Made by a program: the position numbers and the translations under genes. Of a stretch of 64,000 bases of DNA, positions 51,930 through 61,637 are shown one piece after another. Source of the stretch: Verrucomicrobiota bacterium (lineage in GTDB: Bacteria; Verrucomicrobiota; Verrucomicrobiia; CAIQCK01); contig JACRJX010000007.1 in NCBI GenBank assembly GCA_016235595.1, positions 248,001 to 312,000 of the forward strand. Direction: 5' to 3'. Below the pieces are notes generated by a model, which was not told where the DNA came from, made no database searches, and was given only the letters and a program-made list of their open reading frames with translations. Every line of letters begins with the position of its first letter. The stretch's first letter is position 1.

Positions 51930-54233
51930 TCAACCAGGACAGACAAACCGAATGGCTTGATAGGCTTCGACTCTGGGCAACACTATTTCCACAGCGTCAC
52001 CCAAATCCTTCTGTTCGAATGGCGTTTCCACCAGCAATGCGACCTGCTCGATCCGGCGGCCAGACGGCTTGCGAAGATGGACGCGGACATTTTCAACCGG
52101 CGCGAGCCAGTTTTCGTTGAGGCCTTGCTGCTCGAGTTTATTGCCGGTCCAGTTGGTCATGTGCAGCACGCGCAGATCGTCGCGGACGGTGAGGTTGGCG
52201 ATCAGGCCGTCGGGAGCGTTCACGGTGAAAGGCATCGGCTCCGGCGAGGCCCACGCAACGAGGTTCGTAATGACATCGGCCAGCAGGCGCAGGTTGGTCT
52301 GCAAGAACACGCTTTCCAATGCGGGTGCGATATAGGCAACGCGGCCCTTGCCATGATGCGAAAGGACGACGCCCGGTAACACAGCCTGCGACTCGCCCGC
52401 CACGATGTCAGCGGCCACGACCGCGCCGTCGAGCGAGGTCACGTGCTGGCAGTCAAACACCGGCACAAGCCTGCCAGACCAGGAAACGTTGCCGAGAGGG
52501 GAGTTGGGACGAAGGCGAAGATACAAATCCTGAAAACCGGGATGATCGGAGGTGTGTTTCTCCACCAAGGCAGCCCGCTCGCCAGCGAGTGTTTCTGGCC
52601 GGACGCGAATCAGTTCTTCCAGGTCAAAGTGCTTCTGCCGGACGAGCCTTGGCGCGGTCGGAGCAAAGCCGAGCTGGAAGAGATGTGTGGGACGATCCAG
52701 CGGCGGCCCTTCCTGCCGCCAGAGCGAGGCAGTGTGACTAACGATCAGCCCGCCACCGGTGGCGACGAAGTTGCGAAGGTTGCGAATCTGTCTCGCCGTC
52801 AGATGCGGGATCCCGGCGAGGTAAACGACTTTGTAGCGGCCGAGCCGTGCAGGATCATCAAGCAAATCCGGGAGCACCGACGCGACCTGGATGTGTCGGC
52901 GAATACACGCGGCAAATGCGCCCAGTGTCGAGGATCGCACGGTGGTGACTGGCCGCTCCTTGTGGCGAACGGGTTCGGTTTCGCCGCCGCTCCCCCACAC
53001 GACTGCTACGCAGCGATAGTTTTCCACGCCCTGAAAGCAATCCTCATGGCGCGCGATGATGCTGAAGGGACGGCGCAGGATTTCGCGATCGTTGGTTCTC
53101 CGGACGAACTGGTAGGCGCTATAGACGATCGGCCCGCCACCGAACATCGCCGTCGCGAAAATGTCCTGCTGCACATTCAGACCGCCGGCAGCCACGCGGC
53201 TGGTGAGGCGCGACGATACGTAAGGCCACACCGCCAGACCGGTCGCGCGCGCCAGACTCACGCCCTCCGCGCGATGGAGCATGGACTGGCTGCGTTCGTA
53301 GAGGAAAGCGTCCATTTGCGCCGGCACGCGCGGGTCTTCGCCCATGAGCCGTTCTGGGTTGTTGATGTTGTAGATCAGAGGGATGTCACGATGGCGTTTG
53401 ACGATGCGTCTCACCTCGCCCAGCACGCCGACCATCCGGTCCTGATACCACGCGTGATAGCGCCGGATGGCCGCTTGCTCCGCCGGCGTGTAGTCGCTGA
53501 GCTTCTCGTGGAAAGGAATCTCCAAGCCGGTGCTCGCGGCGAAGCCCTTGCGGCAGCCGTCGCAGTAACACGTGCCCGGCCGCGGCCAGAAGTAGCACGC
53601 CATCCAACTGTCGAAGTAGACGCCGTCAATCTCGTAGTCACGGACGACGTGCTCGACCAGGTCGAGATACGCCCGGCGATACGGCGTGTTCCAGCAGACT
53701 GTGCCGTGGTCCTCGCCACTGCCGAACGGCGAGCGTGCTGGCCCGCCGCCCGGACGTGAAACGTGGGCATATTGCGGGAAGTCGCGCGTGACCATGGACC
53801 ACGCGAGCTTGTGCATTGTGGAGACGTAAGGCACGACGCGGATGCCGCGGGGTTTGCACGCGGCAACCGTTTCTGCCAGCAGATCGCGTTTGCCCTGCTG
53901 CGGATGTCGCGAGAAAGCGACTCCCTGGATCGTCGCATACTTCCCCATCGTCGCCATGCGAACGACGTTCGCCTTCACGTCTGCCATCGTTTCCGCCAGC
54001 GCCTGCGCGTCGAATTCCAAATCCGGCGTGAACGGGAAGGCGTAGGCGTCCACGAGAAACACGCGCGCCGACTGGAGCCAGCGCATGTGCGGCGGCAGTG
54101 CGCGGATACCACGACCGCTGGCTTGCGCCTGTTCAGCCCAACCGTTCGGCTGAATCAAGCTCGCGCTGACACCGCCCAGTACGGCGGTCTTGAGGAATTG
54201 TCGGCGACTTGGATGATAATTCTCCAAGCTCAT
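51930..54233 (-). CDS. Tat-exported GHL6-like putative glycosidase
   Basis: 767 residues with a Tat signal (SRRQFLKTAVLGG, RR at 10-11). The TIM-barrel region (about 50-350) matches the hypothetical glycoside hydrolase type (GHL6-like): ADVKANVVRMATMGKYATIQG, RVVPYVSTMHKLAWSM, DGVYFDSWMACYFWPRPGTCYCDGCRKGF with a candidate catalytic Asp in YFDSW and a CxxC cluster, and PLIYNINNPERL. A flavodoxin-like beta-galactosidase trimerisation domain follows (about 430-620). GGGLIVSHTASLW is typical of it. Activity is unproven. It sits mid-way in the minus-strand glycan run with 23- and 70-base gaps to its neighbours. Confidence 0.82.
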   Translation of the reverse strand: MSLENYHPSRRQFLKTAVLGGVSASLIQPNGWAEQAQASGRGIRALPPHMRWLQSARVFLVDAYAFPFTPDLEFDAQALAETMADVKANVVRMATMGKYATIQGVAFSRHPQQGKRDLLAETVAACKPRGIRVVPYVSTMHKLAWSMVTRDFPQYAHVSRPGGGPARSPFGSGEDHGTVCWNTPYRRAYLDLVEHVVRDYEIDGVYFDSWMACYFWPRPGTCYCDGCRKGFAASTGLEIPFHEKLSDYTPAEQAAIRRYHAWYQDRMVGVLGEVRRIVKRHRDIPLIYNINNPERLMGEDPRVPAQMDAFLYERSQSMLHRAEGVSLARATGLAVWPYVSSRLTSRVAAGGLNVQQDIFATAMFGGGPIVYSAYQFVRRTNDREILRRPFSIIARHEDCFQGVENYRCVAVVWGSGGETEPVRHKERPVTTVRSSTLGAFAACIRRHIQVASVLPDLLDDPARLGRYKVVYLAGIPHLTARQIRNLRNFVATGGGLIVSHTASLWRQEGPPLDRPTHLFQLGFAPTAPRLVRQKHFDLEELIRVRPETLAGERAALVEKHTSDHPGFQDLYLRLRPNSPLGNVSWSGRLVPVFDCQHVTSLDGAVVAADIVAGESQAVLPGVVLSHHGKGRVAYIAPALESVFLQTNLRLLADVITNLVAWASPEPMPFTVNAPDGLIANLTVRDDLRVLHMTNWTGNKLEQQGLNENWLAPVENVRVHLRKPSGRRIEQVALLVETPFEQKDLGDAVEIVLPRVEAYQAIRFVCPG

Positions 54234-54256
54234 ATTCTATCCCGTTGTTGGATCGA

Positions 54257-56932
54257 TTACTCGAACTTCAAAACCGCGGTGTCTTTGGCGCGCAACGAGA
54301 CAGCCAGTTCAACTACACTGGCTTTTGCGTCCACCTTGGCAGCCACGACGGCGCCGGAAACCAATTCACGAACGGCGAGTTTCTGCAGTTGGCCGGGCTT
54401 CATGCCCAGGTCAGCCGCCTGAACGCTGATGTTGCAGAGTTGCTCCTTTTCGCTGTTGTTGCGCAATGTGAAATGCAGGTTGTTCCCGGCCCACGAGCCG
54501 AACCGCTCGACGAAAACATCGTCGCGCGACGTTCGCGCAAACGTCACAGGTTCCCAGCCGGCCGCGCAGAGCGTCTGGATGATCGGAATGAGTTTTTTGA
54601 AGACAGGCCGGTCGCGCTCGTATTGGGATGGCGTGCTGAAGTAGCGCTTCCAGCCCTTGTAGCCCGGCTTGTCCTCGCCGCCGATGGTCGCGATGCCGGG
54701 GAAGAAGCCATAGAACATCTGGTGTTTGACGTAGGCTTCGATCTCAGATGCGGGCTGTTCGGGCTGTGGCGTCGTGAAGTCTCCCTCTTGCAGCAGGTTG
54801 GTCGTCGGCTTTTGGAATGCGAGCATCCGCCGCAGCAGGCTTGTTGCGTCGGTTTCAACATCGGCCAGGCTGCGCTTGCGCCGGCTCCAGCCAACCTCCG
54901 AGCCGAGCACGTCGGCAAGGTGAGCGCAGAAACGATACGAGTCGGGGAAGATATTCATGTGAACGAGCTTGCCTGCGCGATGCAGGTCGCTGGCGAGCCA
55001 GTCCATGAACTCGCACCAAGAGAGCAAGCCGAGCAATGCGGGTCGGCCGCTGAGACCGTCGAACGTCGGTGGAATTTGCGCGTAGTTGAGATGATCGGGC
55101 CGGAAGTTGAGATCCTTGGCCAACCACGACGAAACCGAGTCGAGATAGATGCCGTCGGCGTCCGCGAGAAACGGCTCGATCTCGTAACGCCGGCAACTGA
55201 TGGCGCGATTCGGTTCGGGCAGATGCGGATTCGGGTTGGTCATCCACCACTGCGCCCACGTGGAATACTTGTCCACGCGGAAATGGCCGCGACCTTCCTT
55301 GTCGAACGGGATCGAGTTGAGAATCGCCTGTGCGACCTCCCATCGCGGACCGCGCATCAGTTTGGCGTCGTCCAGCTTATCGGCAGCCCATTGTTTGAGT
55401 TGAGCGAGGCGTTCTTCATAGGGAGGCATGTCTTCCCGCGTCTTGGCCTGCGCAAACACCTGCCGCGCGCCCCACGGCTCTGTATAGGGCAGGAGATAAA
55501 TGCCCTTCTCGCGCAGGTAGGCGCGATCCTCGGCCTTTGGAAACCATCCTTCGTAGAACGCGAAACCGAAATCTTCAGGGTTCGCGATCGGCCGGACCGG
55601 CACGGCATAGAGCCACATGCCATCGCGCTTCGAACGTTTCACGAAATGATCGGGGAAGATCGCGTAGAACTTGCTGGCGGCGGCGCGCAAGCCCCATTCG
55701 CCATCGTGAGCGAACAGGATCGTTGTAAACGTCGCTTTGCCCGGGCCGATCCGCTTCGTGAGCGGCGACAGGCCAAAGTCCACCGTTGTCCCGTAACCGT
55801 GCGTAGCATCGCACGTGAAGTTTTGCAGGCGCGGACAATCCATTGGCGCGCCGAGTGACAGGCCGTTTGCACCACGCGTGATGGACGTGAATGGGTAAGC
55901 CGACACGCGGCCGCCGCCGATGGGCTGCGAGTTGTCACAGGCTGCCCCGTTCGTTGCAATGACGCGGCTGCGCCGGCCATCGTCGTGCCATGTCCACCCG
56001 GCGGCATTGACCGGCAGTGTGTAAGACAGACGCACTGCGCGCTCACACTGTGGTTCGTGCGTGTCCTGAACCGTTGTTTCGATGCGAACGTGGTCCTTGA
56101 GCGCGGTGTAACGAAGTTCGACATCGAGGTGGTCCTGCTCTGCGGACAGGCGCTGGCACCAGCTCTTGCCGCCGTCACACGGGGTCAGCGGCGCGGGAGA
56201 GAGCGCGATGTCTTTCCAGAACGAAGCCGCGTCGAACACTTCCACATCGTCGAAGTAGAACGCGCCATAACCTTTCCAGATGTTGGCGTAGATATGGACC
56301 TGGGCACAGCCGGGCTTCGTGATGAATGTTCGATCCAAACGTGTCCACTGGTCACGCGGTTCATGTGTCCAGCCGAGGTTATGCTGGACGTTGAATTTGT
56401 TTTCCGTCAGCACGTGGCCTTTCGCATCGAGTTCGATGACAAAAACGTTGCCGCCGGAACTTCCGCGTGGCACGCGACCCCATGCACGGAAGAGATAGAG
56501 TGTGTTCGGCTTCACAGGAAAGTTGACGCAACGCAACGAGCCGCTGGTGGCTGGGTGCGACTCGCTCGCGCCGGCGGGCGTACTGACCTTGCCACAGAAC
56601 CTGCCGTTCGGCGTGTGGTTCAGTTCGGCAACCCGCGCTGCGGTCGCCCCGGAGCCGGTCCACGATACGGGTGCGGCTTCGCCGTCTTCAAAACCGGGGT
56701 TCGGCACGAGATTCTTCACCTCGGCGTTCGGCGTAAGTTCCCGCACACTGATCGGGTGAGCGGGCGGAAGCAGCGGCACACGGCTGCCGTTTGCCGTGAC
56801 AACCTCGATGAACCCGGTTTTGTCGGCCAGCCTCAAGGAAAGCCCGTCGGCGGTTTTGATGTCCACAGAACTGGCAGACGCGGCAAAGCTGATGAGGGAA
56901 GCAACCAGGAGAAAGATGCGTGCCGTCTTCAT
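54257..56932 (-). CDS. Exported CBM-like and TIM-like protein, function unknown
   Basis: 891 residues with a signal peptide (IFLLVASLISFAASASSVD). A jelly-roll CBM4/9-like segment at about 75-235 (NLVPNPGFEDGEAAPVSW, NTLYLFRAWGRVPRG, GAFYFDDVEVFDA) is followed by a beta-rich region, then a likely TIM barrel (about 420-760) with ADADGIYLDSVSSW, where Asp in YLDS is a candidate nucleophile. The C-terminal domain is a beta-sandwich (about 790-891). This looks like a glycoside hydrolase relative, but I cannot name a family. It lies between the GHL6-like and GH38-like genes with short gaps. Confidence 0.82.
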   Translation of the reverse strand: MKTARIFLLVASLISFAASASSVDIKTADGLSLRLADKTGFIEVVTANGSRVPLLPPAHPISVRELTPNAEVKNLVPNPGFEDGEAAPVSWTGSGATAARVAELNHTPNGRFCGKVSTPAGASESHPATSGSLRCVNFPVKPNTLYLFRAWGRVPRGSSGGNVFVIELDAKGHVLTENKFNVQHNLGWTHEPRDQWTRLDRTFITKPGCAQVHIYANIWKGYGAFYFDDVEVFDAASFWKDIALSPAPLTPCDGGKSWCQRLSAEQDHLDVELRYTALKDHVRIETTVQDTHEPQCERAVRLSYTLPVNAAGWTWHDDGRRSRVIATNGAACDNSQPIGGGRVSAYPFTSITRGANGLSLGAPMDCPRLQNFTCDATHGYGTTVDFGLSPLTKRIGPGKATFTTILFAHDGEWGLRAAASKFYAIFPDHFVKRSKRDGMWLYAVPVRPIANPEDFGFAFYEGWFPKAEDRAYLREKGIYLLPYTEPWGARQVFAQAKTREDMPPYEERLAQLKQWAADKLDDAKLMRGPRWEVAQAILNSIPFDKEGRGHFRVDKYSTWAQWWMTNPNPHLPEPNRAISCRRYEIEPFLADADGIYLDSVSSWLAKDLNFRPDHLNYAQIPPTFDGLSGRPALLGLLSWCEFMDWLASDLHRAGKLVHMNIFPDSYRFCAHLADVLGSEVGWSRRKRSLADVETDATSLLRRMLAFQKPTTNLLQEGDFTTPQPEQPASEIEAYVKHQMFYGFFPGIATIGGEDKPGYKGWKRYFSTPSQYERDRPVFKKLIPIIQTLCAAGWEPVTFARTSRDDVFVERFGSWAGNNLHFTLRNNSEKEQLCNISVQAADLGMKPGQLQKLAVRELVSGAVVAAKVDAKASVVELAVSLRAKDTAVLKFE

Positions 56933-57015
56933 GGTGATGGCCGTGAGTCTAGGTCATCATCACGCGGGAGACAAGCTGTCGCTCCGGCAGGCTTTCCGGC
57001 CACTGGCACTGGCGG

Positions 57016-59598
57016 TTACTCTTTCAGTGTCACACGCAGATTCGCAATCTTCCACGGCGGGATCGTGAGATGAATGTCACCGTCCCGAATTTCGATTTGG
57101 CCGAGTTCGCGGGTCGGTTGGCCAAGGAAACTGGTTTCACGCACTGACGCCACCGGTTGACGCAAGCGGATGCTGGCTTCGGTTCGTTGTCCGATTGCTT
57201 CATAGAGACGGAGTTCCACTTCCGAAACCTTGCTGCCCTCTGCTGGCTCGACCGGCCGGAGCGATGACAGAACGATGTTGGAAGGCCCGACCTCCGCAAA
57301 CGAGACACCGTCGTTGAGCGTGGCCGTTTTGTTGACGGGCGCTTTGCCTGCCCGCGCGCGGCGGAGTCCCAAGTCAGGTGAAAACGCCAGCAGCGGCACG
57401 TGTGATTCCATCGCAACACGGTGGGAAGCCGCCTCACGCCAAGTGGCTGTGTGCGGCGCCAAGGCGCAATCGAAGACGTGATGACCGGTGCCCTTGATTG
57501 AGGGATGCATCTGTCCCCAAGTGCCCGGCGTCAGTGGACGCACGCGGAGCAAGAGGAACTCCATTGTTCGCTTGTCGGCGTCGAATGCATAGCCGGTGTA
57601 AGCGCCGGGCGGGCAAACGAAAGTGTAACCGGACGCGCTCGAAGATACATCGGTCCAACGGGTCGCGTAGTAGCCGTTCGGATAACCTTTCACGAAGAAC
57701 TCCCCGCGGAAAGGTTCCTTGTCGAAGTTTTCGCGCGGCTCGGCGCCGAATGGGATTCCGGCAAACACGCGGCCGGTCATGTCCACAGGAAAACGGATTG
57801 CAAAGACGCCGTTGCTTTCAGCGGCATCCAGTTCCACGTGATAGTCGAGACGCCGGCCATCGCGCCAGAGGCGAAGCTCGCGGGTCGCCGAGTGCGCGCC
57901 GAACGTTCCCTTCGCGCGAAGTGCTGCGAAGACCGGTCCTTGGACGTGTTGCAGGTCGCTCGCCTGGGTTGTCCACCGGTGTGCGGGGCCCAGCGGTCCG
58001 CTCATTTCCCAATGTTTCGGCTGCGGAGCTTCGTAATACACGATGTCGCCGAGACCGCCGGTTTCCGCCGAGCCGAGAGGGGTCTGGCGGACCTTGTCAA
58101 AGACCTCCAGCGCTCCATCGGTTCGCATCTGCGCCCGATAGCAATCGTTTTCAATGGGGCCGCTCCCGCGGCTCAAACATGTTGTGGCGGCCACGGTGTT
58201 CGTTGAGCGGCTGAGGTAGAACGTCTTGTATCCGCAAGCCGGAACTGTCTCCGCGATGAATGCAACGCGCTGCTCGCCAGTCTTCGTTTGCGAAGTGGAC
58301 TGGATGGGAACGTTCTTGCCTGTTCCATCGCGGAGCGTCAGGTTGGTCGCGTCTCCTTCCACTGTGAACTCCGTCGGCCCGGTGACAGGCCACGCGTGAA
58401 AATTGAAAACCATCAGCGGCGAACCCAACCCGGCGCGGAATCCAATCTTGCTGGCAAGTGCTGACAACGTCTCGTACAACGCCTGTTCGATCCTGACCCG
58501 GCGGTGTCGCGCGAATGCCAGGCGTTCCTCGTAATCCACCGTCCACGCCCACTGGATCGCGTGACCCGTGCAGGAGAACACGTCCCGCCAGAGCCGATCC
58601 ACCACGCCACGCTCAGCCGGTGCGCCTGTTCGCAGCGCCATGACCTGCGCCTTTTCCAGTGAGAGCAGCAAATCCTCATCCTGATTGTTCTGCATGTAGA
58701 GGCTGCGATCTCCGTGGATGCCCGCCTCGACGTAACATTCGAGCGAGTCCAGTGGTCCCTGCAACTCCGTGATCGGCGAACCACACTTCTCGACCTCCTC
58801 GAAATATCGACGGTTGGTACCGAGGATTTTCTTTTGCGAATCCCATCCGGCAGCCTCCTGCAGCAACTTCGGGTCGGGCAGCACATCGTCACCGCCGATG
58901 GCCAGTCGCCAGATGGGCGAGGGGAGAAAGCCTTTTACCGGTTCGCCAAACTTGCCCATCATGCTGTAACCGTAAAAACACCTCGACGAGAGCATCCGCG
59001 TGCCGTCGAGTCCCTTGCGCCAAAAGACAACCTGCGGGCCGACCGGACGCGAGAACATGAAGTAGCGATAGTCCGCCTTGGCGAGGATTTGCGGCATCTG
59101 CGAGGGGCCGCACATCAGGTCAATCGCATTATAGACCTTCAGCGGGACACCCGGCGCGTGGCGCTGGAAATACTGTTTGCCGAGCACCAGGTTGCGCACC
59201 ATCGTCTCCGGATAAACCTCGGTCAGCCGCGGATTGCTCGCCGCGCCGACGATCTCGATCCGGCCTTCGCGCACTCGTTGCCAGAACTCCGCGATCAGTT
59301 CCGGCCACTCGCGCGCGGCTTTGTCGAGGAATGGTGCCAGTTGCTCGCTCTCATTCTCCAGCAACCATACATACTGCGGATGATCGCGCATGAGACCGAG
59401 CACCTGCCGGATAATCTCCGCATAGCGTTGCTCGTGCCACATGCGCGTATGACCCCAACACCAGTCGCAGTGCGAGGAGGCATTGACCACGGTTAGTTTG
59501 GGTTCCTTTGTCGGTTTCGCCGCTGGCTCGGCCCAAACACGTCCACACGCGGTGACTGCCGCGATGGCGATCACGAGATGCAGTATCCGGCGCTTCAT
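57016..59598 (-). CDS. Exported GH38-like alpha-mannosidase-related protein
   Basis: 860 residues with a signal peptide (ILHLVIAIAAVTACGRVWA). The N-terminal catalytic region shows GH38 landmarks: VVNASSHCDWCWGHT, in which His43 and Asp45 correspond to the zinc-binding HxD, and VYNAIDLMCGPSQMPQIL (about 155-172), where Asp160 is in place of the nucleophile of DxFGH. The residue after the HxD is atypical (normally HLDxxW). The middle and C-terminal beta domains (LRLWRDGRRLDYHVELD; VAMESHVPLLAFSP) are as in mannosidases. AAAGGAG-type Shine-Dalgarno (AAAGGAG five bases before the ATG) is the strongest in this run. It probably trims a mannose-containing glycan. Confidence 0.82.
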   Translation of the reverse strand: MKRRILHLVIAIAAVTACGRVWAEPAAKPTKEPKLTVVNASSHCDWCWGHTRMWHEQRYAEIIRQVLGLMRDHPQYVWLLENESEQLAPFLDKAAREWPELIAEFWQRVREGRIEIVGAASNPRLTEVYPETMVRNLVLGKQYFQRHAPGVPLKVYNAIDLMCGPSQMPQILAKADYRYFMFSRPVGPQVVFWRKGLDGTRMLSSRCFYGYSMMGKFGEPVKGFLPSPIWRLAIGGDDVLPDPKLLQEAAGWDSQKKILGTNRRYFEEVEKCGSPITELQGPLDSLECYVEAGIHGDRSLYMQNNQDEDLLLSLEKAQVMALRTGAPAERGVVDRLWRDVFSCTGHAIQWAWTVDYEERLAFARHRRVRIEQALYETLSALASKIGFRAGLGSPLMVFNFHAWPVTGPTEFTVEGDATNLTLRDGTGKNVPIQSTSQTKTGEQRVAFIAETVPACGYKTFYLSRSTNTVAATTCLSRGSGPIENDCYRAQMRTDGALEVFDKVRQTPLGSAETGGLGDIVYYEAPQPKHWEMSGPLGPAHRWTTQASDLQHVQGPVFAALRAKGTFGAHSATRELRLWRDGRRLDYHVELDAAESNGVFAIRFPVDMTGRVFAGIPFGAEPRENFDKEPFRGEFFVKGYPNGYYATRWTDVSSSASGYTFVCPPGAYTGYAFDADKRTMEFLLLRVRPLTPGTWGQMHPSIKGTGHHVFDCALAPHTATWREAASHRVAMESHVPLLAFSPDLGLRRARAGKAPVNKTATLNDGVSFAEVGPSNIVLSSLRPVEPAEGSKVSEVELRLYEAIGQRTEASIRLRQPVASVRETSFLGQPTRELGQIEIRDGDIHLTIPPWKIANLRVTLKE

Positions 59599-59617
59599 GG
59601 GGACTCCTTTACGCTTG

Positions 59618-60514
59618 TCAGTTTGCCTTGATGAAATCGCGCACCCACGTTGCCTGCTCCGGGTGCATGTCTATCAACTTGCCGCTGATGATCGAGTAAC
59701 CTTGAATGGTGCCGTCGGCCACGGACTTGGCGATGAACCTCCATTGGTGCTTCAACATATCCATTGGCACGGCGTCCAGCAGTGTGAAGTCGCGCAGGTA
59801 GCAACCAACATTGATGGGCTTGCCGGGGAAAAGCTCGCGGCATTGCTCAACGTAGCGGTCGAGGTTGACCAGGTCTTTCGACTTCCACACCCAGAATGAA
59901 ACAACGTCGAAGAAGTCGGTGAAGCCGGCCCAGTTCTCTTTCTTCAATTCGTGCGCATAAACCACGCCCCAATGCTTCAGCTTTGGATTGATGCTCTTCA
60001 CTGCACGGTGGACGAGGGCATAATCGTCGGACTTGACGTGTGCAGACTTGATCTGGCCGTAAAGGTCGTCATCGAACGCGCCGGTGAGGAATGGGTATTT
60101 CAGCGACAAACGACCCACGATCTCCGCTTCCCGGCGCTTGCGCTCAATGCGGCCGTCGTGGTTCATCCGCATGGGCGCGCCGAGACCCTTGTAGTCCGGG
60201 TGCTCGACCTTTTGGTATTCCCACTTCGAGATGTCGCAGACGACTTCCTCGATGTCCATGCCGCCCAGTTTCTCCATTGCCATCGCCGTGTTGGGATGAA
60301 ACATGAAGCAGGTTCTCCGCAGCCCGAACCATTTCGTGCCCTCGCCCGCCCCGAAGATGGAAAACCGCCACTGGCCGTTGAGTCCCTGCCCGTCCCAGCA
60401 CCAGCCAACATCGGCCAGCCTGCGTGGTCGCGCCGGCGCTGCCGAGGTGTTGCGCGTGAACGGGGTGGCGACGCACGCGGTGGCTGCGCTGCAAATAAAG
60501 TCTCGTCGTGTCAT
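59618..60514 (-). CDS. Exported family of unknown function, copy 1
   Basis: 298 residues with a twin-Arg-like start (MTRRDFICSAATACVATPFT). The mature protein has many aromatic and acidic positions (WCWDGQGLNGQW, SKWEYQKVEHPDYKG, TGAFDDDLYGQIK, HWGVVYAHELKKENWAGF, GCYLRDFTLLDAVPM) and ends MHPEQATWVRDFIKAN. The alternation of hydrophobic strands with charged helices suggests a TIM-barrel-like enzyme, with DDD (about 145) and the Glu of HELKKENW as possible catalytic residues. It is about four-fifths identical by eye to the partial gene at 63365. Seven bases separate it from the upstream gene at 60522. Confidence 0.85.
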   Translation of the reverse strand: MTRRDFICSAATACVATPFTRNTSAAPARPRRLADVGWCWDGQGLNGQWRFSIFGAGEGTKWFGLRRTCFMFHPNTAMAMEKLGGMDIEEVVCDISKWEYQKVEHPDYKGLGAPMRMNHDGRIERKRREAEIVGRLSLKYPFLTGAFDDDLYGQIKSAHVKSDDYALVHRAVKSINPKLKHWGVVYAHELKKENWAGFTDFFDVVSFWVWKSKDLVNLDRYVEQCRELFPGKPINVGCYLRDFTLLDAVPMDMLKHQWRFIAKSVADGTIQGYSIISGKLIDMHPEQATWVRDFIKAN

Positions 60515-60521
60515 GGTCGTG

Positions 60522-61637
60522 TCAGGGTTTCTTTTGCTTCACGACCTCGCCGGTGTCGGGATCGTAGCGGATCGTTTCCACCTGCTCGGCGCCGTCCGCG
60601 GTGCGCACAACGATGTTCATCTCACCGCGCGCCGCGTCGTCGCTCGAGTGGACGCGGCAGAGCGGTTCCCACGCGCTGGCCGGTGTCTGGCGGTGGCTGA
60701 CTTCGACGGCAGTGACCGCGCTGCCGGTCTTCGCGTCCGGGCTGAGCCGGTATTCGGGCTTGCCGGCGGCGCGACGCATGATGACGCCTTGCCCGCCTTC
60801 GGTGACGATCAACTCGAAACCCAGCTTGCAATCGCGATCGCGCATCGGGCAGACCTCGCCTGCCGCGTAATCGTGCCGGTTGACTTTCTTTCCATCGTCC
60901 GCCAGCAGTTCGTTCACAACGATCCGGCCAGCATCGTCGAGTCGGAAGTGCGCCGCCTGCGTGTTCAACCAGCCCGGCCACGCCAGCATGATGTGGAAGT
61001 GTGGCGGATGATCCTCGTGACCGTTCGGGAAGTTCGTCTCAAAACCGTAGAGACGGATATCGCCGACGAAACCGGGATCGGCGGTGCCGGCGTAGCCCAT
61101 CGCGCGGCACATTTCACGCGCGGCGAACAGGAAGTTGAGTTGCGCCTGGATGGCGTTCGCCGGCCACGGGCCTGTGCGATAGTGTCCGGCGCGCCGCACT
61201 TCCCAATTGTGAAAGACCGCCATGTGGATGATTCCGCAGACCAGCGACGTCTTCACGCTGGTGGGCGCGCGGCTCTTGCGCATCTTGAACCGAACCCCTT
61301 CGCTGATGGGCTGGGCTTTGCCATCGGCTCCGAGCACGCGCGCGACACGCTCGCCCTGCCATCGCACCTCCACGGTTGGCGGTGGCAGATTGCCGTCTGA
61401 CTGCAGTGTGAAGTAGAACTCACGAGCATTTGTGCCGGTCCACGCTTCGTCGCGCAGCAACTGCCAGCGATCTGCATTTTCAAGGACGCGGACCTCCGGC
61501 TGGGTTTTGGCCGGTTCCAAATCCGCTTTCACGAGCTTCGCGCCGCAACGGACGCCTTCCGCTGCGCAGGCGGGATCTACAAGGGTCAGCAGCACGGCGA
61601 AGACAAAGATGGAAGTCTGTTTCATGGGATGGATCAT
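60522..61637 (-). CDS. Exported protein of unknown function
   Basis: 371 residues with a signal peptide (SIFVFAVLLTLVDPACAAEG). The start at 61637 overlaps the stop of the S15 hydrolase as ATGA, implying translational coupling; a second ATG at 61625 is an alternative. Visible features: EFYFTLQSDGNLPPPTVEVRW, HEDHPPHFHIMLAWPGW (His-rich, possible metal site, about 210-226), and a C-terminal beta-rich domain (MNIVVRTADGAEQVETIRYD). No family is recognised. Context suggests a role with the hydrolase and the duplicated exported family. Confidence 0.82.
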   Translation of the reverse strand: MIHPMKQTSIFVFAVLLTLVDPACAAEGVRCGAKLVKADLEPAKTQPEVRVLENADRWQLLRDEAWTGTNAREFYFTLQSDGNLPPPTVEVRWQGERVARVLGADGKAQPISEGVRFKMRKSRAPTSVKTSLVCGIIHMAVFHNWEVRRAGHYRTGPWPANAIQAQLNFLFAAREMCRAMGYAGTADPGFVGDIRLYGFETNFPNGHEDHPPHFHIMLAWPGWLNTQAAHFRLDDAGRIVVNELLADDGKKVNRHDYAAGEVCPMRDRDCKLGFELIVTEGGQGVIMRRAAGKPEYRLSPDAKTGSAVTAVEVSHRQTPASAWEPLCRVHSSDDAARGEMNIVVRTADGAEQVETIRYDPDTGEVVKQKKP

